Program-made: the position numbers and the translations under genes
Assembly: GCA_902774905.1 (NCBI GenBank)
Contig: CACYKF010000002.1
Location: 1 to 64,000 of the forward strand
DNA: 64,000 nt
Origin: an uncultured bacterium
GTDB taxonomy: Bacteria > Cyanobacteriota > Vampirovibrionia > Gastranaerophilales > Gastranaerophilaceae
Reading direction: 5' to 3'
Part shown: positions 19,101-25,726 of the stretch, in pieces
How positions within the stretch are numbered: the stretch's first letter is position 1
Layout: every line of letters starts with the position of its first letter
The notes under the pieces: model-generated
Database searches by the model: none
Seen by the model: the letters and a program-made list of their open reading frames with translations, nothing else
Told to the model about the DNA's origin: nothing

Positions 19101-20476
19101 GCTAAAATATTTCCACGCAATGAATCCATTGCCTTTTCCATATCTTTTGGATTTGTTCTGCGAAATGCTCCACTCGTTGATTTATATTCAACATTATAAG
19201 CTTTTAAAAAGTCTGCATTAGCTTTTTTGATTTCAGCTTCTGACACACCTGCCTGTCGTGCCGCTTGAGATAGTTTGTCCATCAAAGTTGTTAAAACTTT
19301 TTTCTGTTGTATTGTTCCACTTGCACCAACTTCACTTGTTATGGTATCAATGATTGACGAATCACCTTGTTTAAATTTGTCATATTCATCTAAAAATTGA
19401 GTAATGTTTTTTGCAGAAACTTTTGTATCCAAAAGTTTTTGCATTCTGTTAATACTGTTTAGTCCTGAATAATTATCTGCTATTTGATAAAATTCTTTTG
19501 CAATGCCTTTAGCTGTATTTCTTGTTTTAACTTCTTCGTTTAGTTTACGTGCTTGTTCATATTTTTCTGGATTTTTAACAAAATCTGTTTTTAAAATTGT
19601 ACCATTTTGTGCTACAACCACATAATTCCCGTTTTTGTCTACGCAAATTGAACGACCATTTTTAGCATTGGCAACTTTTTTTAATGTAATTGGTTTGTTA
19701 GGAGTTTTGGAATAATGAGCTTTGACTTCACCTTTTGCACGTTCTGTCATTCCTAATTCTTTTAATTCGGCTTCTTCCTGTGCTCTGAGTTGTCTTGCTT
19801 CTGCTGCCCTTTGTTCTCGAACTGCTGCTTGCTGTGCATAGTCACCTGTTGTTTCTTCGGCTGATTTTCTGCCGGCATTCAAGGTTGCAAGTTCTTCATC
19901 ATCAATTTTTCTTGGGATAACAATTTCTTGACCGACAAGAAAATATTTTTTATCGCCTTTGCCTTTTAGTGCATCTTTGTTTGCGTCAAGTAAATCTTGC
20001 AGTGGAACACCGAATTTTTTAGCAATAGCAGCAGGGCTTTCCCCGTTTTGAACAATTATACCTTTGGTAACTTGTTCATCTTCGCCAACTTCACTTTCTT
20101 GAGGCTGTTCTACGGCATCAGAAACTTCCTCTTTTACTTTGGCATCTTCTTTTGAGAACATTGACTGAATAAATCCAAAAAATTTATTTGTATCAATGTC
20201 TTTTAATCCCATAGACTCAAGCAAAGACTTTGCTTCTTCACTTGATAAATCCCCATCTTTTCCTGCGGCATCTATAATTTTTTGTTGAAAATCTTTTATT
20301 TCTTTTTCATCTAAAACATCGTCAATATTACCGTTGGCATCAGCTTTATTGAGTTTCTCAAAAATAGAATTTAATTGGGCATCTTGGGCATACAAATCCC
20401 TAGAGGCAGACTTCTTTTCATTTGATAACTCTACCTGCTTTCCATTAATTTTAAATTGTCTGATGCCGTCAGTCAT
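13124..20476 (-). CDS. Giant toxin: EF-hand, LysM, coiled-coil repeats, C-terminal ADP-ribosyltransferase
   Basis: I start the gene at the ATG at 20474-20476, preceded by AGGAAAG, giving 2450 residues. The order of segments is as follows. Residues 1-110 hold two EF-hand-like acidic loops (DANGNIDD and GKDGDLSS). About 140-190 is a LysM domain (ESPAAIAKKFGV...GQEIVIP). A long helical region and an Ala/Gly-rich hydrophobic stretch (about 700-890) follow, then a Pro/Thr/Val-rich linker (about 900-1030). Next comes coiled-coil with at least three 'YIxRTY...KSAxESAxxF' repeats (about 1185-1430). Unknown globular domains follow, and the C-terminus resembles mono-ADP-ribosyltransferase exoenzymes with FMSTT and a biglutamate motif EGE at 2415-2417. 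Such toxins transfer ADP-ribose to host proteins. No signal peptide is visible, so the export route is unknown. Cassette 20502-21215 lies directly upstream. Confidence 0.7.
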   Translation of the reverse strand: MTDGIRQFKINGKQVELSNEKKSASRDLYAQDAQLNSIFEKLNKADANGNIDDVLDEKEIKDFQQKIIDAAGKDGDLSSEEAKSLLESMGLKDIDTNKFFGFIQSMFSKEDAKVKEEVSDAVEQPQESEVGEDEQVTKGIIVQNGESPAAIAKKFGVPLQDLLDANKDALKGKGDKKYFLVGQEIVIPRKIDDEELATLNAGRKSAEETTGDYAQQAAVREQRAAEARQLRAQEEAELKELGMTERAKGEVKAHYSKTPNKPITLKKVANAKNGRSICVDKNGNYVVVAQNGTILKTDFVKNPEKYEQARKLNEEVKTRNTAKGIAKEFYQIADNYSGLNSINRMQKLLDTKVSAKNITQFLDEYDKFKQGDSSIIDTITSEVGASGTIQQKKVLTTLMDKLSQAARQAGVSEAEIKKANADFLKAYNVEYKSTSGAFRRTNPKDMEKAMDSLRGNILAKQNGTGDVDSAEAIKQFKDLARNEHNSAVKDFNKAREEEGWTAKVGDTVCGWFGCNTIEDLNKKLGANGAAVKKLINSKTEAEFKTNYKEIFGVEFDANKISARQNAIEKYSFALNCDNTVKAADKVLKHSDSWGYSDIKTAIRNNFKYDNATIDQIIENYAQSKGIQNPTDADKKTILVQFLNDTKTNARREFTNIAQGKSLDQMGKDIELITRSAFGTNDIVKDVIQFNENQQITEMVTEAGFEIAGTIALQFVPGLGQMAAARLAVSAARWGTKAVKVVNYAKKAEKVFSTVNKFQKGEAIANATSRTARVVNKGVQIGSQMLNTGVATATVDLSNGKSVKETTKKALMNMSFAGVGASSSILAPKLMQAFGIADKALATEIAEEIINAAGSYGVTKLEGGEYGSTDAFVDFASGLIISRISHVGGSKPTIKPQGARTPDVPTAPKVETPITPAPKAKPETVKAEVKPNETPEVVVKPNPEVKPEPVVATSKEVISDEVIPIPVKTVDETPVTPTPKKEVAIDEVAQTPVKTSDEVPPSPVKVDDKVPTPEVETPVTPQPKYTKEFEPAHNDTPVSSEIIDQRLGADNHELKDMGEYYRDLETREFEPHYEKREVSAKTIDEQFENPELKKLNEEFASGNSMLQKQATVENAIENLSYQNYSPEYVESIREKIKEISVGNPEMEKSYNELLDLAAHDASTERASLIREKEYIDRTYGTHKSAQESAEIFSDHLEQVNAAKEDDYIKRTHQNPSGKSAVESAEVFEKELVVRDKVKATDEQLHKRTLLDGDELFERITHSDNPELQKLGAQYKKLEAQQEELQQQVERLKEQIRRKAQTSAAEIDAKFNRSNPELDIMNTRYRSLEAQQEKLRAKVEKLKQKMREKVSVSADDIDTRLNQRTGDYEDLAADLRNREAVGQRAKKELELEKAEQAAAQQEQAYIDRTYNATHKSASESARVFEESFIKEQIQGIESSIENISISKAGSLDIYTLKQQIDALTDTSLRNKYKQILDTKLASFDDNLTRQRAIKEKLEEYQKAYAADDAAYRKAHDDGSYYSTKPDGFSYWTSSDKVKRELDELLGYNKNSRATFYAEELLDASKTGYIDDGSIAYPFLASKTLSSTTPYEWKGMCHTIEFSKRIKSGEHINPYEVVDVLKNLDRPIYNQRIKDEIKNIYGLDLDSYRSSLVDWLDNEYSNSLTIQIPKEEKTKLVHNVLSNKKPISATTAEIKSELEKAIPILKDNPKIEVIAKELKELENNPEFNKLDDLHKTIAKWSIITQDMRFRETAAVLREYNMPSVVQDRIIYSTIQDSQALAAAMMHSGDLEMFSIIDKVKRNIDTSYKGVNIEEIKSNIARINDVNNQNFIFSNTPATSAIPTQTVTNHGRNYNVKFVDLGDSKVLNNLEDYGFLPGTTPDDLEFVVHMFGHGKEEDNLTRLYNATKNKESVVLSTSLTNGYNRLYDHGNIGVVVDYNQNSVLDAFNEDLVSGRDKGHYQAQWAHKIWSDTSGRTKGQEYSLVKNELKNKLGLNDSEYLELTTYLRNKRSLGQITDIKIGDRKLSGTDIQKALKESQKKLFTGHEGYNEIELFNPSIKAIYLRDVEIADVPSYIFEYAQKHNLPIIHQPKMKNIITVQQAKLQCHDDNLIALATRKDGSVNKDALDVAMKYKELSGCNNDDIEFLLEQCNGNYKKVNELMARIKPELDKLDFEITNGAIGFKGLKIGESPDMDGKQFIEKYGDDIPNMRENLQHRCYRVDDLMNFYLFGKGKYIDSFNSGNIMKDFDVAYGCRSVTDGYHVRYTIIHEKEDEIASLIASSLSSQPTPIQRYALGCYKGDMSDSIQNGRMIKEGNYIEEYLSSNPLKKSIKVKREDSYAILSNLKFADGVTLKDAITNPQYYDRLSQIKSLEGQSFINDKFMSTTVGRGAFGNCDVNWDFEVGEGVGATYLDILGLASEGELLLNRGLKVTITEIEDTTPKGVVHIKAKVEKAD

Positions 20477-20501
20477 TATCTTTCCTAAAATTTGTTTGAA
20501 A

Positions 20502-20527
20502 TGTAACAAAATGATAATTTTGTTACA
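20502..20527. repeat. 26-bp lox-like dyad, copy 1
   Basis: TGTAACAAAA, spacer TGATAA, TTTTGTTACA: two perfect 10-bp inverted arms around an asymmetric 6-bp core. It lies 26 bp upstream of the toxin start. Symmetry extends one further base on each side (20501-20528). Confidence 0.85.
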
Positions 20528-20583
20528 TGGTATAACGGCATTTAAAGGATCAAAATTGAATATTTGTAAATAAATATTAAGGT

Positions 20584-21129
20584 TTAAAGTGCAAAAGTCT
20601 TCAAATTTTCATCAATTATATCTTGATTGATTCCAATATATCTAAGCGTAACTGACGGTGCAGAATGATTGAATATGCACTGCAAAAGTGCAACGTCTTT
20701 AGTCTTATTATAAAAATGATACCCAAAGGTTTTTCTTAAAGTATGAGTACTGATTCTAAAAGTAATACCCGCTTTTGAACAGGCATTGCATATTATTCTG
20801 TACGCTTGAATTCGGGTTATAGGTTTTCTGCCTCGTTGACTTGAAAATAACCATTCATCTGAATTTTTCCCAATAATATAATCTTCAAGAGCACTTTTAT
20901 ATGAATTTGTTATTGGAAAACGTTTATATTTACCTGTTTTCTGCTCATGTAATTCAATATATTTTTTATCTTTAACATCCGATATTTTTAATTTAAGAAT
21001 ATCAGAAATTCGTAAACCACTGTTTATACCTAATAAAAATAGCAGATAATCTCTGCTACCGTTTTCTTTTAAAATTCTTTTTACTGTTTCAATTTTGTTT
21101 TTATCTCTAATAGGTTCAACGCATACCAT
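20584..21129 (-). CDS. Short tyrosine recombinase (FimB/FimE-size)
   Basis: The 181-residue protein is a tyrosine recombinase that consists almost only of the catalytic domain. All residues are visible: R40 (NSGLRISD), K64, H129 and R132 (HTLRKTFG), H155 (NHSAPSV) and Y164 (TLRYIG). The absence of the N-terminal core-binding domain, the length and the 'RKPITRIQAYRII' segment make it similar to FimB and FimE (about 200 aa), which invert the fim promoter. It lies between two opposed 26-bp dyads and directly upstream of the giant toxin on the same strand. Its job could be inversion of its own segment or integration of the island. Confidence 0.8.
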   Translation of the reverse strand: MVCVEPIRDKNKIETVKRILKENGSRDYLLFLLGINSGLRISDILKLKISDVKDKKYIELHEQKTGKYKRFPITNSYKSALEDYIIGKNSDEWLFSSQRGRKPITRIQAYRIICNACSKAGITFRISTHTLRKTFGYHFYNKTKDVALLQCIFNHSAPSVTLRYIGINQDIIDENLKTFAL

Positions 21130-21304
21130 AGCCTAATTCTCCTTTATTGTTGTGTATCTTAACTCGCAATATCTAAAACATATCCAAAAATGTAACAAAA
21201 TTATCATTTTGTTACTAAAAATGTATCTTTTTGGATATTTATACAATTGAGATTATTAAAGTAGGCTTATTAAATTAACGTAAAATTTTAAGAAAGAATA
21301 GAAC
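21130..21304. promoter_or_regulatory. Regulatory spacer with nested inverted repeats
   Basis: The 26-bp dyad copy 2 (21191-21215) is itself enclosed by ATATCCAAAAA (21179-21189) and TTTTTGGATAT (21228-21238), a perfect 11-bp inverted repeat. Copy 1 lacks these outer arms. The spacer separates the recombinase start from the end of the IetS gene and probably holds the recombinase promoter. Confidence 0.5.
21191..21215. repeat. Lox-like dyad, copy 2 (inverted relative to copy 1)
   Basis: TGTAACAAAA, spacer TTATCA, TTTTGTTAC. The core is the reverse complement of copy 1, so the two sites are in opposite orientation. The final A of the right arm is replaced by T. Confidence 0.85.
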
Positions 21305-23872
21305 CTATAATTTTAGCTCATTTTCAATTTGGGTTTCTGCTTCAATATCCAGTTTAACAGCATTTGAAATTTCACTATAAATTGGAATATCATTATTTAT
21401 GGCTTCTATTGTTACAGCTAATGAATAATTTGCTACTGAATAAGGATCATTATCCCATCCTTTATGACTTCTTATAGCAATAGCAAAATATTTTTCCAAT
21501 TCATATGATTTTAAATAGGTCCAATCTTTTTGGGTTGCACTATCACTTCGTTTGAGACCTTTTATTTGTCCCCATTGAGGATTATTATCAATCATCCATT
21601 TAAAGTTTTTATTATCATTTTTATCTCTATCAAAAATCCTATCTTCAAAATCTTCAGGGAGTTCATCTTTTTTGATTGAAATCCAATCTAACCAAGTTGA
21701 TAAATAGCCTCTCTTATATAAACGTGTTCTTCTAGGTTTTGATGTATAGCAGAGAGTAACTGTAATTTTAATATCCTTTGAATATTCTGGACTCCGAATA
21801 CTTTCAGGAATAGGTATATAATGTATTCTAGCATCTTGAGAATTTAGTTTCATTGAACCATTTGTTATGAACGTAATTTTGTAAGGGTTATTTTGTAGGG
21901 CATTATTTTTATTTGGAATTCCATAGCCATAACTTCTTATCACATTTAACATTTGTTCATTATCAAGATTATCCGGATTTATAAAATCCGGCCATTGGGC
22001 AGAATGAACAATTAATGTTTTATATAATAAAGGAGAACACTTTGGAAATTCTTTTTGTATCATTGCAGCCAAATTTGAAACAATTGGAGTACTATAAGAA
22101 GTTCCAACTTCATCTTTTGCATGAGAAGGACCCTCCGGAGATTTTCTTATTAAATCAATAGAGGTTTCTTCTATTGAACGTACATTATTACTTTCATCAA
22201 TAGCTAAACCACCACCTATTTCTACAACTTCTGGTTTAACAGATCCCCATAGCCCCCAACCGCTTCTTGAAAATGATGATATTGAATTGAAATTTTTCTC
22301 AATGGAACTAATTCCAAGCTCTTTATTATTGTATACTTCTCCGGAGACAGCTCCTACAGTTAAAGCAAAAAAGCTCTGAGCTGGATTTGCAATTCTTGAT
22401 CCATCCGAATTATATAGATAATTCGGATAATAATTTTTATCATCTATATATTTTTGAATACCAGTACATGGAAATCCATCACTATAAGATATATTAATAT
22501 TTCCTGCAGATTGAATAAATAAAACATCCTTTTTATTCATTTCAGAATCAATTTGAGCTGCCCATGAGGACATATGCTTTGTTCTGAAAGGTACTACAGA
22601 ATTAATTGAGCTATTATATATACGAGAAATATGGGCATTAGATCCTACAATATGCTCATATAATGAAGCAGGAATTTTATTTTCTGGAATTTTACAATCT
22701 TTTCCTAATACCTTGGAATTTATAAGCCAACATGGTAATTTATAATCTCCTGTTTCTGGAATAATATCAGGATATAATACCCTTCCAGCAACTCTTGTGC
22801 CATGTCCGCCATCATTTACTTCATCATATGGGGTTGCATCATTTGTGTAATTATTAGTACTCCCACTTAATATAGCCTTTTCTAAGTATCTATGACCTTC
22901 CTGTATTCCACTATCAATAATACATACAACGGAATCTGTCTCATTTGGCTCTATCAAATTTAAATTATCATTGGTAATATTTTTATCCAATAATGCTGAA
23001 GTACATTCAATATCATCTGGTTCTGAAATTTCAAATACATATGGATAGTTTAGTGTAATGTCATTCAATATTTTTCCAGTAACATTTATTCTAAAATCAA
23101 TACTTTCTGGTATTTCGTCAGTAACAGTGTAATCAGTTGTTGTTTGGTCTAAAATATTATAATCATCATTCGTGTAATCAGACAAAAATTCCATAAAAGA
23201 GTCTGCACGCTTATCAAGAAAAATATCCCATTCAGCATATTTGTTTTGTATTTCTTCTTGTGCTCTTAATATATGTTGTTCTAAAGTTTCTCGTTTACCT
23301 TGTTTTGTAATATGCAATGGCTCATAGCCTTTACAGTCTACACTTATATCTACAATATATTTTTGTTCACTATTAAAAGGATATAATGATAATAAGTATG
23401 GTGAAAGTCTTTTATTAGGTAATTTTTTGTTATCAATAGAATGAATTTCGGCAATTCTTCCAGACCCACGGTTTTCTTTCTCATTATAACTTTTAAATTT
23501 TGCTAATTTTTCTTTAAAAGCATTTAAGCCTTCTAAATTAGTTGCAACCAAAACAAAACCATCTTCATCTTCACATATAAATTCTAAACCATATTTATGT
23601 AAATCATCAAAAATATTTGCAGCCGGATCTATCTGTAATAATAAAGGAATTTCTTTGAATATATTTTCTTCCAATTTATTTTTCTTGTTTGCAAAATATG
23701 CATTATAATACTTTTCCAGATGAGATATACTGGTACTTAGTTTTGAAAAATGCTCTTCTCTATGCTGTTTATTATATGTTGTTAATGAACTAGCTTCCCC
23801 AAAATTTGAATTATATTTTGCTTTTTTCTTTATTGTTTTATAAAAATTTAAATGAGCATACTCCAAAGCCAT
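21305..23872 (-). CDS. ietS: IetS-like subtilisin-family protease of an IetAS defence pair
   Basis: The 855-residue protein contains a complete S8 subtilase domain: D320 in CIIDSGIQEG, H357 in GGHGTRVAG and S592 in GTSYSTP. About 300 residues of unknown fold precede it and about 230 follow. It has no signal peptide, so it acts in the cytoplasm. It lies 16 bp downstream of the AAA ATPase gene. This pairing is known from ietAS of Agrobacterium plasmids, described as a stability and incompatibility locus, and as the anti-phage system called Gao_Iet. The reading is that infection or loss of control by the ATPase unleashes the protease. The start has a TAGGAG site. Confidence 0.8.
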   Translation of the reverse strand: MALEYAHLNFYKTIKKKAKYNSNFGEASSLTTYNKQHREEHFSKLSTSISHLEKYYNAYFANKKNKLEENIFKEIPLLLQIDPAANIFDDLHKYGLEFICEDEDGFVLVATNLEGLNAFKEKLAKFKSYNEKENRGSGRIAEIHSIDNKKLPNKRLSPYLLSLYPFNSEQKYIVDISVDCKGYEPLHITKQGKRETLEQHILRAQEEIQNKYAEWDIFLDKRADSFMEFLSDYTNDDYNILDQTTTDYTVTDEIPESIDFRINVTGKILNDITLNYPYVFEISEPDDIECTSALLDKNITNDNLNLIEPNETDSVVCIIDSGIQEGHRYLEKAILSGSTNNYTNDATPYDEVNDGGHGTRVAGRVLYPDIIPETGDYKLPCWLINSKVLGKDCKIPENKIPASLYEHIVGSNAHISRIYNSSINSVVPFRTKHMSSWAAQIDSEMNKKDVLFIQSAGNINISYSDGFPCTGIQKYIDDKNYYPNYLYNSDGSRIANPAQSFFALTVGAVSGEVYNNKELGISSIEKNFNSISSFSRSGWGLWGSVKPEVVEIGGGLAIDESNNVRSIEETSIDLIRKSPEGPSHAKDEVGTSYSTPIVSNLAAMIQKEFPKCSPLLYKTLIVHSAQWPDFINPDNLDNEQMLNVIRSYGYGIPNKNNALQNNPYKITFITNGSMKLNSQDARIHYIPIPESIRSPEYSKDIKITVTLCYTSKPRRTRLYKRGYLSTWLDWISIKKDELPEDFEDRIFDRDKNDNKNFKWMIDNNPQWGQIKGLKRSDSATQKDWTYLKSYELEKYFAIAIRSHKGWDNDPYSVANYSLAVTIEAINNDIPIYSEISNAVKLDIEAETQIENELKL

Positions 23873-23888
23873 ATAATACTCCTACATC

Positions 23889-24896
23889 CTAATTCAAGTC
23901 TTTTATATATGAATAAACAGTATTGTCATCTAAAAGATGTTTCCCTGTTAATATAATACTTTTTGCACTGTTTTGAGCAATTTTTACGACTTCTGCATAA
24001 GACATACCTTGCATTTTATCAGATAGCCCTATCCAATCAAAATTATTACAAGTCTGTATAGAAGATAATGTCATTTTTAATACTTTTTCAATTTCTCTTA
24101 ATGAAGGTTTTTCCATTTCAAAGGACTCGTCAAATCTTCTAAATAAAGCTTTATCCAGTTTGTCTTTAAGATTTGTTGTTGCAACAATCAAGCCAATTGG
24201 TTCATATTCATCTAAAAGCTGCAAAAACATATTTACTATTCTTGATGCCTCTCCAACATCTCTATTTGAATTCCTTGCTGTTGCAATAAAATCACATTCA
24301 TCAATTAATACTACGCAAGGTATATTTACAGAAGTATCAAATATAGTCCTTAAATTTGAAGCCGATTCACCAAAATAAGAAGATAATAATGAATCAAATC
24401 TAACCTTAAGTAAAGGTAGACCTATATTCCAAGCTAGTCGTTCTGCACTCATTGTTTTACCACAACCAGATTCTCCATATAAAAGAATCTTCTTAATTGG
24501 TTTTAAATTGTATTTCATTAAACGTTCTTGAGCTGTATATTCTGCTTCAATTTTAGTAAATTTATCCTCAATATAACTTGGAAGAATCATATGATGACGT
24601 AATTTATCTCGTTCAATAAACGAAAATAGCGGACTATTATCACGTTTAGCAGTTGGTAATTCAATTAATGTAGAATTATGATTTTTAACAAGAGATAGAA
24701 TATTATTATTGGTTGCTTCTTTAATAGTATTAACTCGCTTAGTTTTTGATTTTAATAAACTCTGTAATTGTTCAGCAAGTTTATGATGTCCTTTTTCTTT
24801 TTCTTCTTTAATAATAATTTGCGCAAGCTTATTAATAGCCTCAACATTGTCTTGGTTTATTGCTCTAAATAATCTTTTTAATAAATCTGAGTTCAT
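23889..24896 (-). CDS. ietA: IetA-like AAA ATPase of an IetAS defence pair
   Basis: This 335-residue protein has a single AAA module: Walker A GESGCGKT (141-148), Walker B VVLIDE (195-200), sensor 1 VATTN and an arginine finger region FRRFDE. The N-terminal 100 residues are helical and Lys/Glu-rich and could form the adaptor for the protease. It is the first gene of a two-gene operon with the S8 protease directly downstream. In the family the ATPase is thought to keep the protease in check and sense the trigger. A TATAAT-like box on the minus strand (24916-24921) lies 20 bp upstream of the start. Confidence 0.8.
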   Translation of the reverse strand: MNSDLLKRLFRAINQDNVEAINKLAQIIIKEEKEKGHHKLAEQLQSLLKSKTKRVNTIKEATNNNILSLVKNHNSTLIELPTAKRDNSPLFSFIERDKLRHHMILPSYIEDKFTKIEAEYTAQERLMKYNLKPIKKILLYGESGCGKTMSAERLAWNIGLPLLKVRFDSLLSSYFGESASNLRTIFDTSVNIPCVVLIDECDFIATARNSNRDVGEASRIVNMFLQLLDEYEPIGLIVATTNLKDKLDKALFRRFDESFEMEKPSLREIEKVLKMTLSSIQTCNNFDWIGLSDKMQGMSYAEVVKIAQNSAKSIILTGKHLLDDNTVYSYIKDLN

Positions 24897-25042
24897 AAAT
24901 CACCGTTAAAATTGTATTATAAAAAACTTTTTATATTAAGAATTTGTAAATTTATTTTAATTATAATATTTTATAGTATTTTTACATCCATATAATGTAC
25001 TATCTCCATTCAAGGATCGTTGAACTATTACTTTATAAAATG

Positions 25043-25726
25043 TTATAATGATGATAATTCTTTTATTAATTCTTGTTTAGTATATATATAATGATTATAA
25101 TGTTCTTTTTGTAATATCATAAAATCATTAATTAAACTTTCGTTATCTTCATAAACATAGTTATAAAATCTTTTTTTTAAATTATTAGATATTTTTAAAG
25201 AATATTTATTTTTGTAGATTATTGCTCTCAATAAATTCAATTTTTCATAAGGAGTTTCTTCTAAAATTATATCTAATTGTTTTATTTTCTTATATGTTTC
25301 ATCACAATTATTTATATATCTATTTTCATTTAAATAATACAATAAAGCATCAATATTAAGATAAACCGAATCAAGTAAATTTTCTACAGAACCATTTAAC
25401 AAGTTTGATTTAAAAGCCCATGTGTTTTCAATATCCCAAATATCAATGATTAAATTATCAAAAAATATTTTATAACCATTAAATCTATTCTTTTTGAAAT
25501 TAATATTATCTGGAATATAACTTTCTAGATTTATCATTTCATTATTTTTGGACTTCATAACAAAATCCAAATCTCTGATGTTGTCTAAATTATTATTTAA
25601 TAAATCTCTTACTCCTCCACCAAATAAATATAAATCACAACAATTCATTAAATTCATTATAAAATTATAAGAATCTTTATCTGTTTTTAGTTTTGAATAT
25701 AAACTTTTGATTAACATATTTTTCAT
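25043..25726 (-). CDS. Pol-beta-type nucleotidyltransferase (poly(A)/CCA polymerase head-like)
   Basis: The 227-residue protein has the signature of a class II nucleotidyltransferase: GGGVRD (36-41), then RDLDFVM with the metal-binding D52 and D54, and a third acidic residue D95 in IIDIWDIE. The helical remainder is shorter than the RNA-binding part of CCA-adding enzymes, so it is not a housekeeping tRNA enzyme. Its start overlaps the stop of the dGTPase gene (ATGA), which implies a fixed ratio of the two proteins. It could nucleotidylate a protein or RNA, or make a small nucleotide; no substrate can be read from the sequence. Confidence 0.7.
   Translation of the reverse strand: MKNMLIKSLYSKLKTDKDSYNFIMNLMNCCDLYLFGGGVRDLLNNNLDNIRDLDFVMKSKNNEMINLESYIPDNINFKKNRFNGYKIFFDNLIIDIWDIENTWAFKSNLLNGSVENLLDSVYLNIDALLYYLNENRYINNCDETYKKIKQLDIILEETPYEKLNLLRAIIYKNKYSLKISNNLKKRFYNYVYEDNESLINDFMILQKEHYNHYIYTKQELIKELSSL

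Larger units (their letters stand above)
20502..21215. other. Predicted invertible cassette with recombinase gene
   Basis: Two copies of a 26-bp dyad (20502-20527 and 21191-21215) enclose the tyrosine recombinase gene. The arms are the same but the 6-bp cores are reverse complements (TGATAA and TTATCA), so the sites face each other as required for inversion rather than deletion. The cassette contains the recombinase and any promoter that reads into the toxin. Inversion would uncouple the toxin from it. The alternative is that both dyads are operators for one repressor. Confidence 0.45.

Noticed and set aside
20584-21129. Short recombinase as a broken remnant of a full integrase
   Set aside because: All catalytic residues are intact, it has a normal start, and the length equals FimB/FimE-type enzymes.
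25043-25726. Housekeeping CCA-adding enzyme
   Set aside because: It is too short for a CCA-adding enzyme, lacks the tRNA-binding body and sits in an island, overlapping a dGTPase gene.
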